DNA of 40,957 nucleotides, from assembly GCA_007134465.1 (NCBI GenBank), contig SLKS01000223.1, forward strand, positions 1-40,957, in the 5' to 3' direction. Shown piece by piece: positions 15,664-24,632 of this stretch; the stretch's first letter is position 1, and every line of letters begins with the position of its first letter. The notes under the pieces are model-generated. The model made no database searches, had not been told where the DNA came from, and was given only the letters and a program-made list of their open reading frames with translations. This stretch comes from Kiritimatiellia bacterium (GTDB taxonomy: Bacteria > Verrucomicrobiota > Kiritimatiellia > UBA8416 > SLMC01). Made by a program: the position numbers and the translations under genes.

Positions 15664-17814
15664 ATGACGCAAGTTGAATTGTCGAATTTCATTTGGTCGG
15701 TGGCGGACTTGATACGGGGTCCGTACCGCCCGCCGCAGTACGAACGCGTGATGCTGCCCCTGACGGTGTTGCGCCGGTTCGACTGTGTCCTGGCGGACAC
15801 GAAGCCGGCCGTGCTCAAGCGATACAGGCAGCTTGAGGGCGGGAAGGTCAAGAACCTGGACCCGATTCTGAACAAAGTGGCGGGGAACGGGACGGACATC
15901 GGATTCCATAATCACAGCGAACTGGATTTCGAGAAGCTCAAGGGCGAGCCGGACGCCATCGCGCTGAACCTCATGCAGTACATCAAGGGGTTTTCGGCCA
16001 ACGTTCGCGACATTTTTCTGGAATATTTCGAGTTTCAGGCCGAAATCGAAAAGCTCGAAGAGGCGAACCGCCTGTATCTGGTCGTTCAGAAGTTCGCAGA
16101 CATAAACATGCATCCCGACGTTGTGGACAACATTCACATGGGGATGATCTTCGAGGACCTGATCCGGCGGTTCAACGAAGCGGCGAACGAGACGGCCGGC
16201 GATCATTTCACCCCGCGCGAAGTCGTCCGCCTGATGGTGAATCTTCTGCTGGAGCCGGATTCGGATGTGTTCAAGCGCGGCGTGATCAAAACCATGCTCG
16301 ACCCGGCGTGCGGCACGGGCGGCATGCTCGCGGTGTCGCAGAACTGGATTCACGATCACAACCACGGCGCGACGCTCGTCGTCCATGGTCAGGACTACAA
16401 CAAGCGCGCGTATGCCATCGCCGCTTCGGACATGCTCATCAAGGGACACAAGAACAGCCGGATCGAGTTTGGAAACACGTTGATTGACGATAAGTTCCCG
16501 GATATCCGCTTCGATTATTTCCTGGCCAATCCGCCGTTTGGCGTGAACTGGGAGACGGAACGGAAAAGAATCGGCGAAGAACACAAGAAGAAGGGCTACG
16601 ACGGGCGATTCGGTCCGGGTTTGCCACGCGTCAGCGACGGCGCGCTGCTGTTCCTGCTTCACATGGCCTCCAAGTTCCAGGCGTACGAACCGGACAACCC
16701 CGAGAAGCAAGGCAGCCGGCTCGGGATCGTGTTCAACGGGTCGCCCCTCTTTACCGGCGGCGCCGGATCCGGCGAAAGTGAAATCCGGCGCTGGATCATC
16801 CAAAACGATTGGCTGGAGGCCATCGTCGCACTGCCCGAGAGCATGTTCTACAACACGGGGATCGGGACCTACCTGTGGGTGGTGACGAACCGTAAGGAGA
16901 AGCACCGTGCAGGCAAAATCCAGTTGATCGACGCGCGCGAGCGTTGGGCCCCGATGCGGCGTTCTCTGGGGGACAAGCGCCGCTACATTCCGGATGATAT
17001 GCTCGACCTGATTTCGAAGGAACATGGCGCATTCGCATCGGGCGAAACGTGCAAAATCTTTGACAACGAAGATTTCGGGTTTCGGCGTATTACAGTCGAG
17101 CGTCCTCTGCGCTTAAGCTTTCAGATCACACCCGAACGCCGGGAACAGTTTCTGGACCAATGTCCGCACCTGCTCGACTTGTTGCGAACGATCGAGGGAG
17201 AATTGGGGGCGGAGCGCTATGACGACTGGAACGAGGTCGCCGACCGCGTAGACGAGGCCGTCCAGTCCGAGGATGGCAAATGGACGGCCAAGGAGAAGGC
17301 CTTCTTCCGCGCCGTGTTCACGAGCACCGATCCCGAGTGCGTACCCGTCATCAAGAAGGCGAGCAAGAGCCTGCCTGCGACAGCGAAGGAACTGATTCGG
17401 CAGCGCACAAAAGCGACGGGGATGTCCAAGAGCGAACTGGCCCGCGTGTACGGGTATAGCGACGGAGGGTCGGCCTCCGTGCCGACCTCAAGAGGCGCGG
17501 GTGGAACCGCGCCCTCCAGCGGCGTGATTCAGTTCGAAGCAGACACGAAACTGCGCGACTTCGAGAACGTGCCGCTGAAGGAACCCATCGAGAGGTTCTT
17601 CCTGCGCGAGGTCCGGCCCTACATGGCCGACGCATGGATCAGCGACGCCGTGATCGACGACGGCGATAACGGCGTCGGCAAGGTCGGGTTCGAGATCAAC
17701 TTCAACCGCTACTTCTACCGTTACGAGCCGCCGCGGCCGTTGGAAGAAATCGACGCCGAACTTGAGGCTGTTGAAAAGCGTATTGTTCAGCTTTTGAGCA
17801 AGGTAACCGAATGA
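15664..17814 (+). CDS. hsdM: Type I restriction-modification system methyltransferase subunit
   Basis: DHFTPREVVRLMVNLLLEP, LDPACGTGGMLAVSQ, FDYFLANPPFGVNW. Confidence 0.97.
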   Translation: MTQVELSNFIWSVADLIRGPYRPPQYERVMLPLTVLRRFDCVLADTKPAVLKRYRQLEGGKVKNLDPILNKVAGNGTDIGFHNHSELDFEKLKGEPDAIALNLMQYIKGFSANVRDIFLEYFEFQAEIEKLEEANRLYLVVQKFADINMHPDVVDNIHMGMIFEDLIRRFNEAANETAGDHFTPREVVRLMVNLLLEPDSDVFKRGVIKTMLDPACGTGGMLAVSQNWIHDHNHGATLVVHGQDYNKRAYAIAASDMLIKGHKNSRIEFGNTLIDDKFPDIRFDYFLANPPFGVNWETERKRIGEEHKKKGYDGRFGPGLPRVSDGALLFLLHMASKFQAYEPDNPEKQGSRLGIVFNGSPLFTGGAGSGESEIRRWIIQNDWLEAIVALPESMFYNTGIGTYLWVVTNRKEKHRAGKIQLIDARERWAPMRRSLGDKRRYIPDDMLDLISKEHGAFASGETCKIFDNEDFGFRRITVERPLRLSFQITPERREQFLDQCPHLLDLLRTIEGELGAERYDDWNEVADRVDEAVQSEDGKWTAKEKAFFRAVFTSTDPECVPVIKKASKSLPATAKELIRQRTKATGMSKSELARVYGYSDGGSASVPTSRGAGGTAPSSGVIQFEADTKLRDFENVPLKEPIERFFLREVRPYMADAWISDAVIDDGDNGVGKVGFEINFNRYFYRYEPPRPLEEIDAELEAVEKRIVQLLSKVTE
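17464..17517. repeat. 54-bp in-frame palindromic element inside hsdM (GGAGGG...two hairpins...CCCTCC)
   Basis: Outer GGAGGG/CCCTCC stem enclosing GTCGG..CCGAC and GGCGCGG..CCGCGCC hairpins; exactly 18 codons. Confidence 0.65.
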
Positions 17815-19325
17815 CCATTCCGCGGACAAAGCCATTTAAGGCGGGCTTCGCCCGCAACCCAACGGCCTTCGGCCGAGATTCCTCGCAAGCTCGGAATGAC
17901 AAAATCCAGGGTGCCACGCTAAAACAGTCCGTCATCCCGAGCCTGCGAGGGATCTCGCCGAAGGCGCAAAAACATACACGCAATAACGTATATCTTCACC
18001 GGAAAGGCTTTAAATCGGCATGGAACGGGGTCAGGTTCAAATACCTGGCCGATGTCCGAAAAGGGCGTCTGCCGTACACTGCGGAATCATCCTCTGGCGA
18101 CGCTTTGCCATATCTTTCTATGGAGTATCTCAGGGGGCAAACTGACGAGCCGTCTTTCGCAGCAGCCCGAGAGGACAGTGTTGTTGCCGAAGATGGCGAT
18201 TCACTGCTCCTCTGGGACGGGGCAAACGCTGGCGAGTTTCTTCGGGCGCGCCGAGGCGTGGTCTCCTCGACAGCGGCGCTTGTGTCTCCAAGAGAGGTTG
18301 ACGGCGAGTTTTTGTATTGGACTTGCAAAGGCCATGAACGCTACGTGAGAGCAGAGACTGTCGTCATGGGTATTCCTCATGTCAATGGAGAGTTTCTGGA
18401 CAACCTTGTTCTCCGTGTGCCCCCCATATCCACGCAGAAGGCAATAGCCCACTATCTGTGCCGGGAAACGGCCCGCATAGACGACCTGATCGCCGAAAAG
18501 GAAAAGATGCTCAAGCTTTTGGAAGAGAAGCGAACGGCGCTAATTTCGCGCGCGGTGACGAAAGGCATTGACCCGAATGTGAGGATGCGCCCATCGGGAG
18601 TGGAACTTGTGCGGAGCATTCCGGAACATTGGAAAATCATCCGGCTGAAACACTTGGCAGAAATATACTATGGATTGAGTCAACCGCCCGAATATCGGAA
18701 TGACGGCATCGCGTTTGTGCGCGCCACGAACGTAAAGAGAGGTCGAATCGTAGCCGAAGGACTCGTTTTCGTGGAGGAGGCGGACTTGCCTTCATCGCGA
18801 GTGATTCGCCTACATGAAGGCGATATCATCGTGGTGCGGAGTGGTGCGTACACGGGCGATTCAGGCCTAGTAACGAAGGAATGGCGCAGATCAGTCGCCG
18901 GATACGATATGGTGTTGCGCTTCGGCGCCTCGGTCGAGCCAGAGTTTGTGCAATATGCGCTTCTTTCCCCTTATGTTTTGAACTATCAGATTGACCCCCT
19001 TTGCATCCGTGCGGCACAACCTCACCTGAACGCCGAGGAACTGGGCGACGTTGCGATTTTGCTCCCTTCCCGTCAAGAACAACAGGCAATTGTGGACTTC
19101 GTGCGGCCTATTCTTGCCGAGATGGATGACCTGATTGTCGTATTGCGCGATTCTCTCCGCCTTCTCGGCGAGCGCCGGACGACCCTCGTTTCCGCTGCGG
19201 TAACGGGACGGATTGACATCCCCGCCACGCCTGACTACCCCGAGTTCGGCGGTCGGGCCGCATTGCCGCTGGCGGCGGAGGGGCGGGCGGAGTATGGCAG
19301 CGCCATGGTAAAGAACAAGCATTGA
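17811..19325 (+). CDS. hsdS: Type I restriction-modification specificity subunit
   Basis: Two TRD-like halves; PPISTQKAIAHYLCRETARIDDLIAEKEKMLKLLEEKRTALISRAVTKG conserved helix; SGVELVRSIPEHWKIIRLKHLA; ATGA overlap with hsdM. Confidence 0.93.
   Translation: MTIPRTKPFKAGFARNPTAFGRDSSQARNDKIQGATLKQSVIPSLRGISPKAQKHTRNNVYLHRKGFKSAWNGVRFKYLADVRKGRLPYTAESSSGDALPYLSMEYLRGQTDEPSFAAAREDSVVAEDGDSLLLWDGANAGEFLRARRGVVSSTAALVSPREVDGEFLYWTCKGHERYVRAETVVMGIPHVNGEFLDNLVLRVPPISTQKAIAHYLCRETARIDDLIAEKEKMLKLLEEKRTALISRAVTKGIDPNVRMRPSGVELVRSIPEHWKIIRLKHLAEIYYGLSQPPEYRNDGIAFVRATNVKRGRIVAEGLVFVEEADLPSSRVIRLHEGDIIVVRSGAYTGDSGLVTKEWRRSVAGYDMVLRFGASVEPEFVQYALLSPYVLNYQIDPLCIRAAQPHLNAEELGDVAILLPSRQEQQAIVDFVRPILAEMDDLIVVLRDSLRLLGERRTTLVSAAVTGRIDIPATPDYPEFGGRAALPLAAEGRAEYGSAMVKNKH
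17841..17855. repeat. GCGGGCTTCGCCCGC palindrome in the 5' end of hsdS
   Basis: Identical core to 659-673; flanks TTTAAG/AACCC shared with other copies. Confidence 0.7.
17865..17965. repeat. 101-bp REPIN/MITE-like inverted repeat in the 5' end of hsdS
   Basis: Left arm GCCTTCGGCCGAGATTCCTCGCAAGCTCGGAATGAC; right arm reverse complement GCCTTCGGCGAGATCCCTCGCAGGCTCGGGATGAC; 30-bp spacer. Confidence 0.85.
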
Positions 19326-19384
19326 CGGAGCACGAGCCTGCTTGGCGGGCGCGCGGACGGCGGGATCGAGCCAGAAAGGACGCC

Positions 19385-20545
19385 ATGCAATTCAAACGCT
19401 TGAAGCTGAGGAACTGGCGGAACTTCGTCAACGTCGACATCGACATCGGACAACGGCTCTTTCTGACCGGCCCAAACGCGAGCGGGAAATCCAACATGCT
19501 TGACGTCTTCCGGTTCTTGCGAGACATCGCGAAAACAGGCGGCGGGTTGCAGCAGGCTGTCAGGGAACGCGGGGGGCTGTCGAAGATTCGCTGTCTCGCG
19601 GCGCGCCGATACCCGGATGTCGAAATCGAAGTCGCGCTTTATGACGACTCCGAGTCGCCAGCCGTGCAGTGGCGGTACGGGTTGGGGCTTCGGCAGGAAT
19701 CTCGTGGACAGCGGCGTGTGCTGCTCTCCTATGAACGCGTCTGGAAGGACGACCGAATGCTTCTAAATCGGCCTGCGGACAATGAGGAAGATCGGCGCGA
19801 CGAAGTGCGCCTGACGCAGACTCATCTTGAGCAGATCAACTCCAACGTGGCTTTCCGTTCGGTTGCCGGCGCGTTCGAGAAGGTGCTTTATCTTCACCTG
19901 GTGCCCCAACTTCTGAAACATCCCGAATTGGCCAATCGCGACGCAGCGGGAGAAGATCCGTTCGGCATACGTTTTCTTGAGCGTGTGATGATAACGCCGG
20001 AGAAGACGCGGCGATCGCGGCTAAAGAAGATTGAACAGGCGCTTCGGATTGCGGTTCCCGAATTGAAAGACCTGTCGGATATGCGCGACGAGCGCGGGTT
20101 TCCACATCTGGAGGCGCTTTACGAACACTGGCAGCCTCATGGGGGACGGCAGCGCGAGGACCAGTTCTCGGACGGGACACTGCGACTGATCGGTCTGCTG
20201 TGGACTTTGCTTGATGGCGATGCACTGCTTCTTCTGGAGGAGCCGGAGCTTTCGCTGCACGCTCAGATTGTGACGCGCCTGCCTGCCCTTATCTGGAAAC
20301 TTCAAAGGGGCAAAGGGCGGCAGGCGCTTGTTTCATCGCACAGCGCAGAGCTTTTTGGCGACAAGGGGATCAAACCGTCGGAGGTCGCGCTCTTGCGCCC
20401 GCGCGGAGCCGAGGGAACCGTCGTGGAGCTGGCGTCGGAGAAGGAAGACGTGCGCCTCCTGCTTGAAGGGGGCATGACCATCGCCGACGCCGTACTCCCC
20501 ATGACCGCGCCGGCAAATATCGAACAGTTGACGCTCTTCGAATGA
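19385..20545 (+). CDS. AAA family (SMC/OLD-like, COG4637-type) ATPase
   Basis: MQFKRLKLRNWRNFVNVDIDI, Walker A GPNASGKSN, Walker B DALLLLEEPELSLH, ALVSSHSAEL; RBS AAAGGA before ATG 19385 (alternative TTG start at 19322). Confidence 0.9.
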   Translation: MQFKRLKLRNWRNFVNVDIDIGQRLFLTGPNASGKSNMLDVFRFLRDIAKTGGGLQQAVRERGGLSKIRCLAARRYPDVEIEVALYDDSESPAVQWRYGLGLRQESRGQRRVLLSYERVWKDDRMLLNRPADNEEDRRDEVRLTQTHLEQINSNVAFRSVAGAFEKVLYLHLVPQLLKHPELANRDAAGEDPFGIRFLERVMITPEKTRRSRLKKIEQALRIAVPELKDLSDMRDERGFPHLEALYEHWQPHGGRQREDQFSDGTLRLIGLLWTLLDGDALLLLEEPELSLHAQIVTRLPALIWKLQRGKGRQALVSSHSAELFGDKGIKPSEVALLRPRGAEGTVVELASEKEDVRLLLEGGMTIADAVLPMTAPANIEQLTLFE

Positions 20546-21165
20546 AACAGCCGATACCAATCTACCTGGCCGTGGAGGACGAACTCAGCGAGTGGGTTGT
20601 TCGGCGGGTTCTGTCCGGTCGCAAAGATCGCTTCGTTGTTGGGCCTGTGTTCGGCCGGTCTGGCTTTGGCTACCTCAAGAAGCAGACCCTGGCCTTCAAC
20701 AACGCCGCCAAGGGATGTCCCTTTTTGCTCTTGACCGACCTCGACAAATACGCCTGCCCGCCCGAACTGCTTGCCGATTGGCTGCCTGTTGAAAAACAGA
20801 GGTTCTTTCTGCTGCGCGTTGCGGTTCGGGAGGTCGAAAGCTGGTTGCTCGGCGACGCGCTTGGACTGGGGCGTTTTCTCAGGCTGCGCGCATCTCCAGC
20901 CGTCTCGGATCCCGAGTCGTTGCAAGATCCGAAGCAGGAAGTGCTAGCCTGTGCGTATCGCTCTCCGAACAGGATAATGCGGGAATCTTTGGTCTGGCGA
21001 GACGAAGGCTCCGGACGGCTCTATCAAGGCCCAGACTACAACGGCACGTTATCGCGCTTTGTGAAAGGCTCGTGGAATCTCAGCGCCGCGAAACGCAAAT
21101 GCCGTAGCCTCGCCAAACTGTGCAAGGCCGTCGAACGGCTTGAAGCGGAGTACGAAAAGATATGA
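20542..21165 (+). CDS. DUF4276-family/TOPRIM-like protein
   Basis: PIYLAVEDELSEWVVRRVL, PFLLLTDLDKYACP (DxD), LRVAVREVESWLLGD; ATGA overlaps with ATPase and hsdR. Confidence 0.7.
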   Translation: MKQPIPIYLAVEDELSEWVVRRVLSGRKDRFVVGPVFGRSGFGYLKKQTLAFNNAAKGCPFLLLTDLDKYACPPELLADWLPVEKQRFFLLRVAVREVESWLLGDALGLGRFLRLRASPAVSDPESLQDPKQEVLACAYRSPNRIMRESLVWRDEGSGRLYQGPDYNGTLSRFVKGSWNLSAAKRKCRSLAKLCKAVERLEAEYEKI

Positions 21166-24100
21166 CAGGCTCCCACACAGAACAGCCTTTTGAATCTCTG
21201 ATCGAGGCGCATCTCCTTGCCCATGGGTGGGAGCCTGTGCCAAGCACAGGCTACGACCGCGCGCGGGGACTGTTCTCGGAAATAGCGCTCGATTTTCTCC
21301 GTACAACGCAGGCGAAAAAGTGGGGAAAATTGGAGAAGCTGCACGGCGAGCATACCGGCGAGATTGTACTGTCCGACCTGTGCCGGATGCTCGACAAGCT
21401 GGGGTGCCTGACCGTGATCCGGCACGGGTTCAAGTGTTACGGACAGCTTCTGCGGGTGGCGTTCTACCGGCCGGCGCATGGAATGAACCCGGAAGCGGCT
21501 AAGCTCTACCAGGCGAACCGGCTAGGCGTGACCCGGCAATTGCATTTCAGCGAGCGGCATCCCGAATACTCGGTGGACATGGTTCTGAGCCTGAACGGCA
21601 TCCCCCTGGCGACCGCCGAACTGAAGAATCCGATGACCGGTTCAACGGTGGAGGATGCCCAAAAGCAATATCGGAGCGAGCGTCGGGATCCGCATGAGCT
21701 GCTTTTGGCCTTCAAGCGGCGGACGCTGGTTCATTTCGCGGTGGATACGGAGCGCGTGGCGATGACCACGAAGCTCGCAGGCAGCGCAACCGCGTTCCTG
21801 CCGTTCAACTGCGGATTCAGGGACGGCGCGGGAAATCCGCCAGACGAGGCGGGCATGAAACATCGCACGGCATACCTGTGGGAGGACGTGTGGGCGCGGG
21901 ACACCTGGCTGGACATCGTGGGCCGGTTTGTCCATCTCCAGCTTGAAGAGCGTCGCACGGACGAGGGCGAGACCATCAAGAAGGAAGTGATGGTATTTCC
22001 CCGTTACCATCAGCTCGATGCGGTTCGGGTGCTTGAGCAGGCCGCGCGCGAAGAGGGGCCGGGACACAACTATCTTGTCGAACACTCCGCCGGGAGCGGC
22101 AAGAGCAATACGATCGCCTGGCTCGCGCACCGGTTGTGCAGTCTGCATGACGAGAAAGACCAGAAGGTCTTCGATACGGTGGTGGTGATCAGCGACCGCC
22201 GGGTTCTCGACCGGCAGTTGCAGGATACGATCTATCAGTTCGACCACAAGCAGGGCGTAGTGCAGAAGATAGACAAGGACTCGCGGCAGCTCGCGGAGGC
22301 GCTGAGTTCCGGTGTTCCCGTGGTGATCACGACCTTGCAGAAATTCCCTTTTGTGACCCGGCAGCTCGCAAAGATCGCGGAGGAAGCAGGCGAAGGCGGC
22401 AACGGGCTGCTTCCGAAGCGGCGCTATGCCGTGATTATCGACGAAGCGCACAGTTCCCAGAGCGGCGAGGGCGCGGCCGAAATGAAGGAAGTGCTGGGGG
22501 GCGAGACGCTGCGGGAGAAGGTGGCGAGGGAAGCCGAAGGCGAGAAGATCGAAGACTACGAGAAGGAAATTCTCCGCGCGATTGCCCGTCGCGGACGCCA
22601 GGAGCACATCAGCTTCTTCGCCTTCACGGCCACCCCGAAGCACAAGACTTTCGGAGTGTTCGGCCGAAACGGGAAGCCTTCCCACAGGTACACGATGCGG
22701 CAAGCGATCGAAGAAGGCTTCATCATGGACGTTTTGAAACACTACACGACGTACAAGACGTATTACCGTCTATTGAAGTCGTGCGAGGACGATCCGAACG
22801 TGGTGCGGAAGAAAGCGGCCAAGGCGCTTGCGCGCTTCATGCGCCTGCACCCCCACAACATTGCGCAGAAGACCGAAGTGATGCTGGAGCATTTCCGGTC
22901 GCAGACGCGGCACAAGATCGGGGGGCGCGCAAAGGCGATGGTTGCGACCGGATCGCGCCTGGAGGCCGTGCGGTACAAGCAGAGCTTCGACCGGTATATC
23001 AAGGAGAAAGGCTACAAGGGAATCAAGGCGCTGGTGGCCTTCTCGGGCGTCGTGAAGGACGACAAAGTCGAGGGCAAGACGTACACCGAAGAACAGATGA
23101 ACGACGGCATTCGGGAAAGCCAGTTGCCGGACAAGTTCGCCACATCCGAGTATCAGGTTCTGCTTGTCGCCGAGAAATACCAGACTGGCTTCGACCAGCC
23201 CTTGCTGCACACGATGTATGTTGACCGTCGGCTGGCGGGCATCCAGGCTGTGCAAAGCCTTTCAAGATTGAACCGCATGCATCCGTTGAAGGAGGACACG
23301 TTCATTCTCGATTTCGTCAACGACCGCAAGGAAATCTTTCGGGCGTTTCAGGATTATTACGAGGGGGCCGAGCCCGGCGAGGAGCCGCAACCGGCAAAGC
23401 TCTACGAGATCGAGGCGGATCTGAACGAGTCGGCTCTGTACACGGGCGGCGATGTGGAGTCGTTCTGCCAAGTGTTTTTCTTGGCGAAACGTCGGTCCAG
23501 CCCTGGCGACCATGCGCGAATGGAAGCGGCGCTCGAACCGTCCGTCGAGCGGTTCAAGAAGATGAAGGAAGAAGACGACGAAGCGGCCGAAACGCTACGC
23601 GCCAAGATTCAGACCTTTCGCAGCCTCTACGGCTATCTGGCGCAGATTATGCCGTTTCAGGATTCAGACCTCGAGAAGCTGTATACATTCCTGCGTTTCC
23701 TGAGCGCGAAGCTGCCGAAACGCGGGTCTGGACCGGAGTACGATTTCGACGACGAGGTCCGGCTGGAGTTCTACCGGCTGCAGAAAATCAGCGAAGGCTC
23801 GATTGCGCTCAAGTCCGGGTACGGTAATGCCCTGAAAGGCCCTGTGGACGTTGGAACCCGCGTTGTGCGGGAAACGCCCATGGAACTTTCGAGGCTCATA
23901 GACCTGCTGAACGAGCGTTTCGGCACCGATTTCACCGATGCGGATCAGCTTTACTTCGACCAAATTCGCCAAGCCGCCGTTCAAAGCGAAGATTTGCGCC
24001 AAGCCGCCGAAGCGAACCCTCTGGACAAATTTCAAATCCTGTTCCGCAACATTCTACAGTCTCTGGTTGTAGACCGAATGGAACAGAACGAGGAATTGAC

Positions 24101-24242
24101 GGCCAAGGTTTTGAACGACGATGCCTTCCAAAATCTGGTCTCGCGCTGGCTGGGCGAGGAAGTGTACCGAAAGCTGCTTGACCGCGCTTTGCCGTCGGAC
24201 AAAGCGCGCGCATCCTACGCCCGTTCCCCGATGGGCGTATAG
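21162..24242 (+). CDS. hsdR: Type I restriction endonuclease subunit R
   Basis: VDMVLSLNGIPLATAELKNP nuclease motif, LVEHSAGSGKSNTIAWLAHRL Walker A, YAVIIDEAHSSQSG, TATPKHKT, LLVAEKYQTGFDQPLLHTMYVDRRLAGIQAVQSLSRLNR. Confidence 0.97.
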   Translation: MTGSHTEQPFESLIEAHLLAHGWEPVPSTGYDRARGLFSEIALDFLRTTQAKKWGKLEKLHGEHTGEIVLSDLCRMLDKLGCLTVIRHGFKCYGQLLRVAFYRPAHGMNPEAAKLYQANRLGVTRQLHFSERHPEYSVDMVLSLNGIPLATAELKNPMTGSTVEDAQKQYRSERRDPHELLLAFKRRTLVHFAVDTERVAMTTKLAGSATAFLPFNCGFRDGAGNPPDEAGMKHRTAYLWEDVWARDTWLDIVGRFVHLQLEERRTDEGETIKKEVMVFPRYHQLDAVRVLEQAAREEGPGHNYLVEHSAGSGKSNTIAWLAHRLCSLHDEKDQKVFDTVVVISDRRVLDRQLQDTIYQFDHKQGVVQKIDKDSRQLAEALSSGVPVVITTLQKFPFVTRQLAKIAEEAGEGGNGLLPKRRYAVIIDEAHSSQSGEGAAEMKEVLGGETLREKVAREAEGEKIEDYEKEILRAIARRGRQEHISFFAFTATPKHKTFGVFGRNGKPSHRYTMRQAIEEGFIMDVLKHYTTYKTYYRLLKSCEDDPNVVRKKAAKALARFMRLHPHNIAQKTEVMLEHFRSQTRHKIGGRAKAMVATGSRLEAVRYKQSFDRYIKEKGYKGIKALVAFSGVVKDDKVEGKTYTEEQMNDGIRESQLPDKFATSEYQVLLVAEKYQTGFDQPLLHTMYVDRRLAGIQAVQSLSRLNRMHPLKEDTFILDFVNDRKEIFRAFQDYYEGAEPGEEPQPAKLYEIEADLNESALYTGGDVESFCQVFFLAKRRSSPGDHARMEAALEPSVERFKKMKEEDDEAAETLRAKIQTFRSLYGYLAQIMPFQDSDLEKLYTFLRFLSAKLPKRGSGPEYDFDDEVRLEFYRLQKISEGSIALKSGYGNALKGPVDVGTRVVRETPMELSRLIDLLNERFGTDFTDADQLYFDQIRQAAVQSEDLRQAAEANPLDKFQILFRNILQSLVVDRMEQNEELTAKVLNDDAFQNLVSRWLGEEVYRKLLDRALPSDKARASYARSPMGV

Positions 24243-24325
24243 GGCGTTTCCGGCGGGCCGACGTAAAGCTGGCGGGGGCGGCCGATACGCGTTTTCGGGT
24301 TGTCCAGAATTTCCTTATGTTGGGC
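24215..24325 (-). pseudogene. 3'-terminal remnant of citrate synthase
   Basis: Minus-strand translation QHKEILDNPKTRIGRPRQLYVGPPETPYTPIGERA* with the conserved citrate synthase C-terminal RPRQLYVGP motif; no upstream citrate synthase sequence. Confidence 0.75.
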
Positions 24326-24397
24326 AGCGGTATTCTTCCTATGGAAATTTGCCGCATTCGACCCGCAGGGCGATGCGGCAGGTGCCCCTGTGGCGGA

Positions 24398-24545
24398 TTC
24401 GGGGCCGGGCGAAGCCCCTCGCGGGCGGCTGTTCAGACGGCCTCGATCGCAAGGCGCGCGGGGGTGTCGCTACACTCTTGGTATGCGGCATCCCCGCGCA
24501 ACGCCGCGAGCGCGGCCGTCTGGACGGCCGCATGCGAGCCCCGAA
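24398..24545. repeat. Large imperfect inverted-repeat element
   Basis: Left arm TTCGGGGC..TCGCGGGCGGCTGTTCAGACGGCCTCGATCGC; right arm reverse complement TTCGGGGC-TCGCATGCGGCCGTCCAGACGGCCGCGCTCGC. Confidence 0.65.
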
Positions 24546-24632
24546 AACGCCACAATCCATGGTCGGAACCGCAACCCGCCTAATTCGGCAAAGTCAAACA
24601 AGCAAAAACGCATATCCGTTCCGGAAAGCGTT

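Noticed and set aside
15478-17025. 515-aa minus ORF
   Set aside because: Antisense to hsdM.
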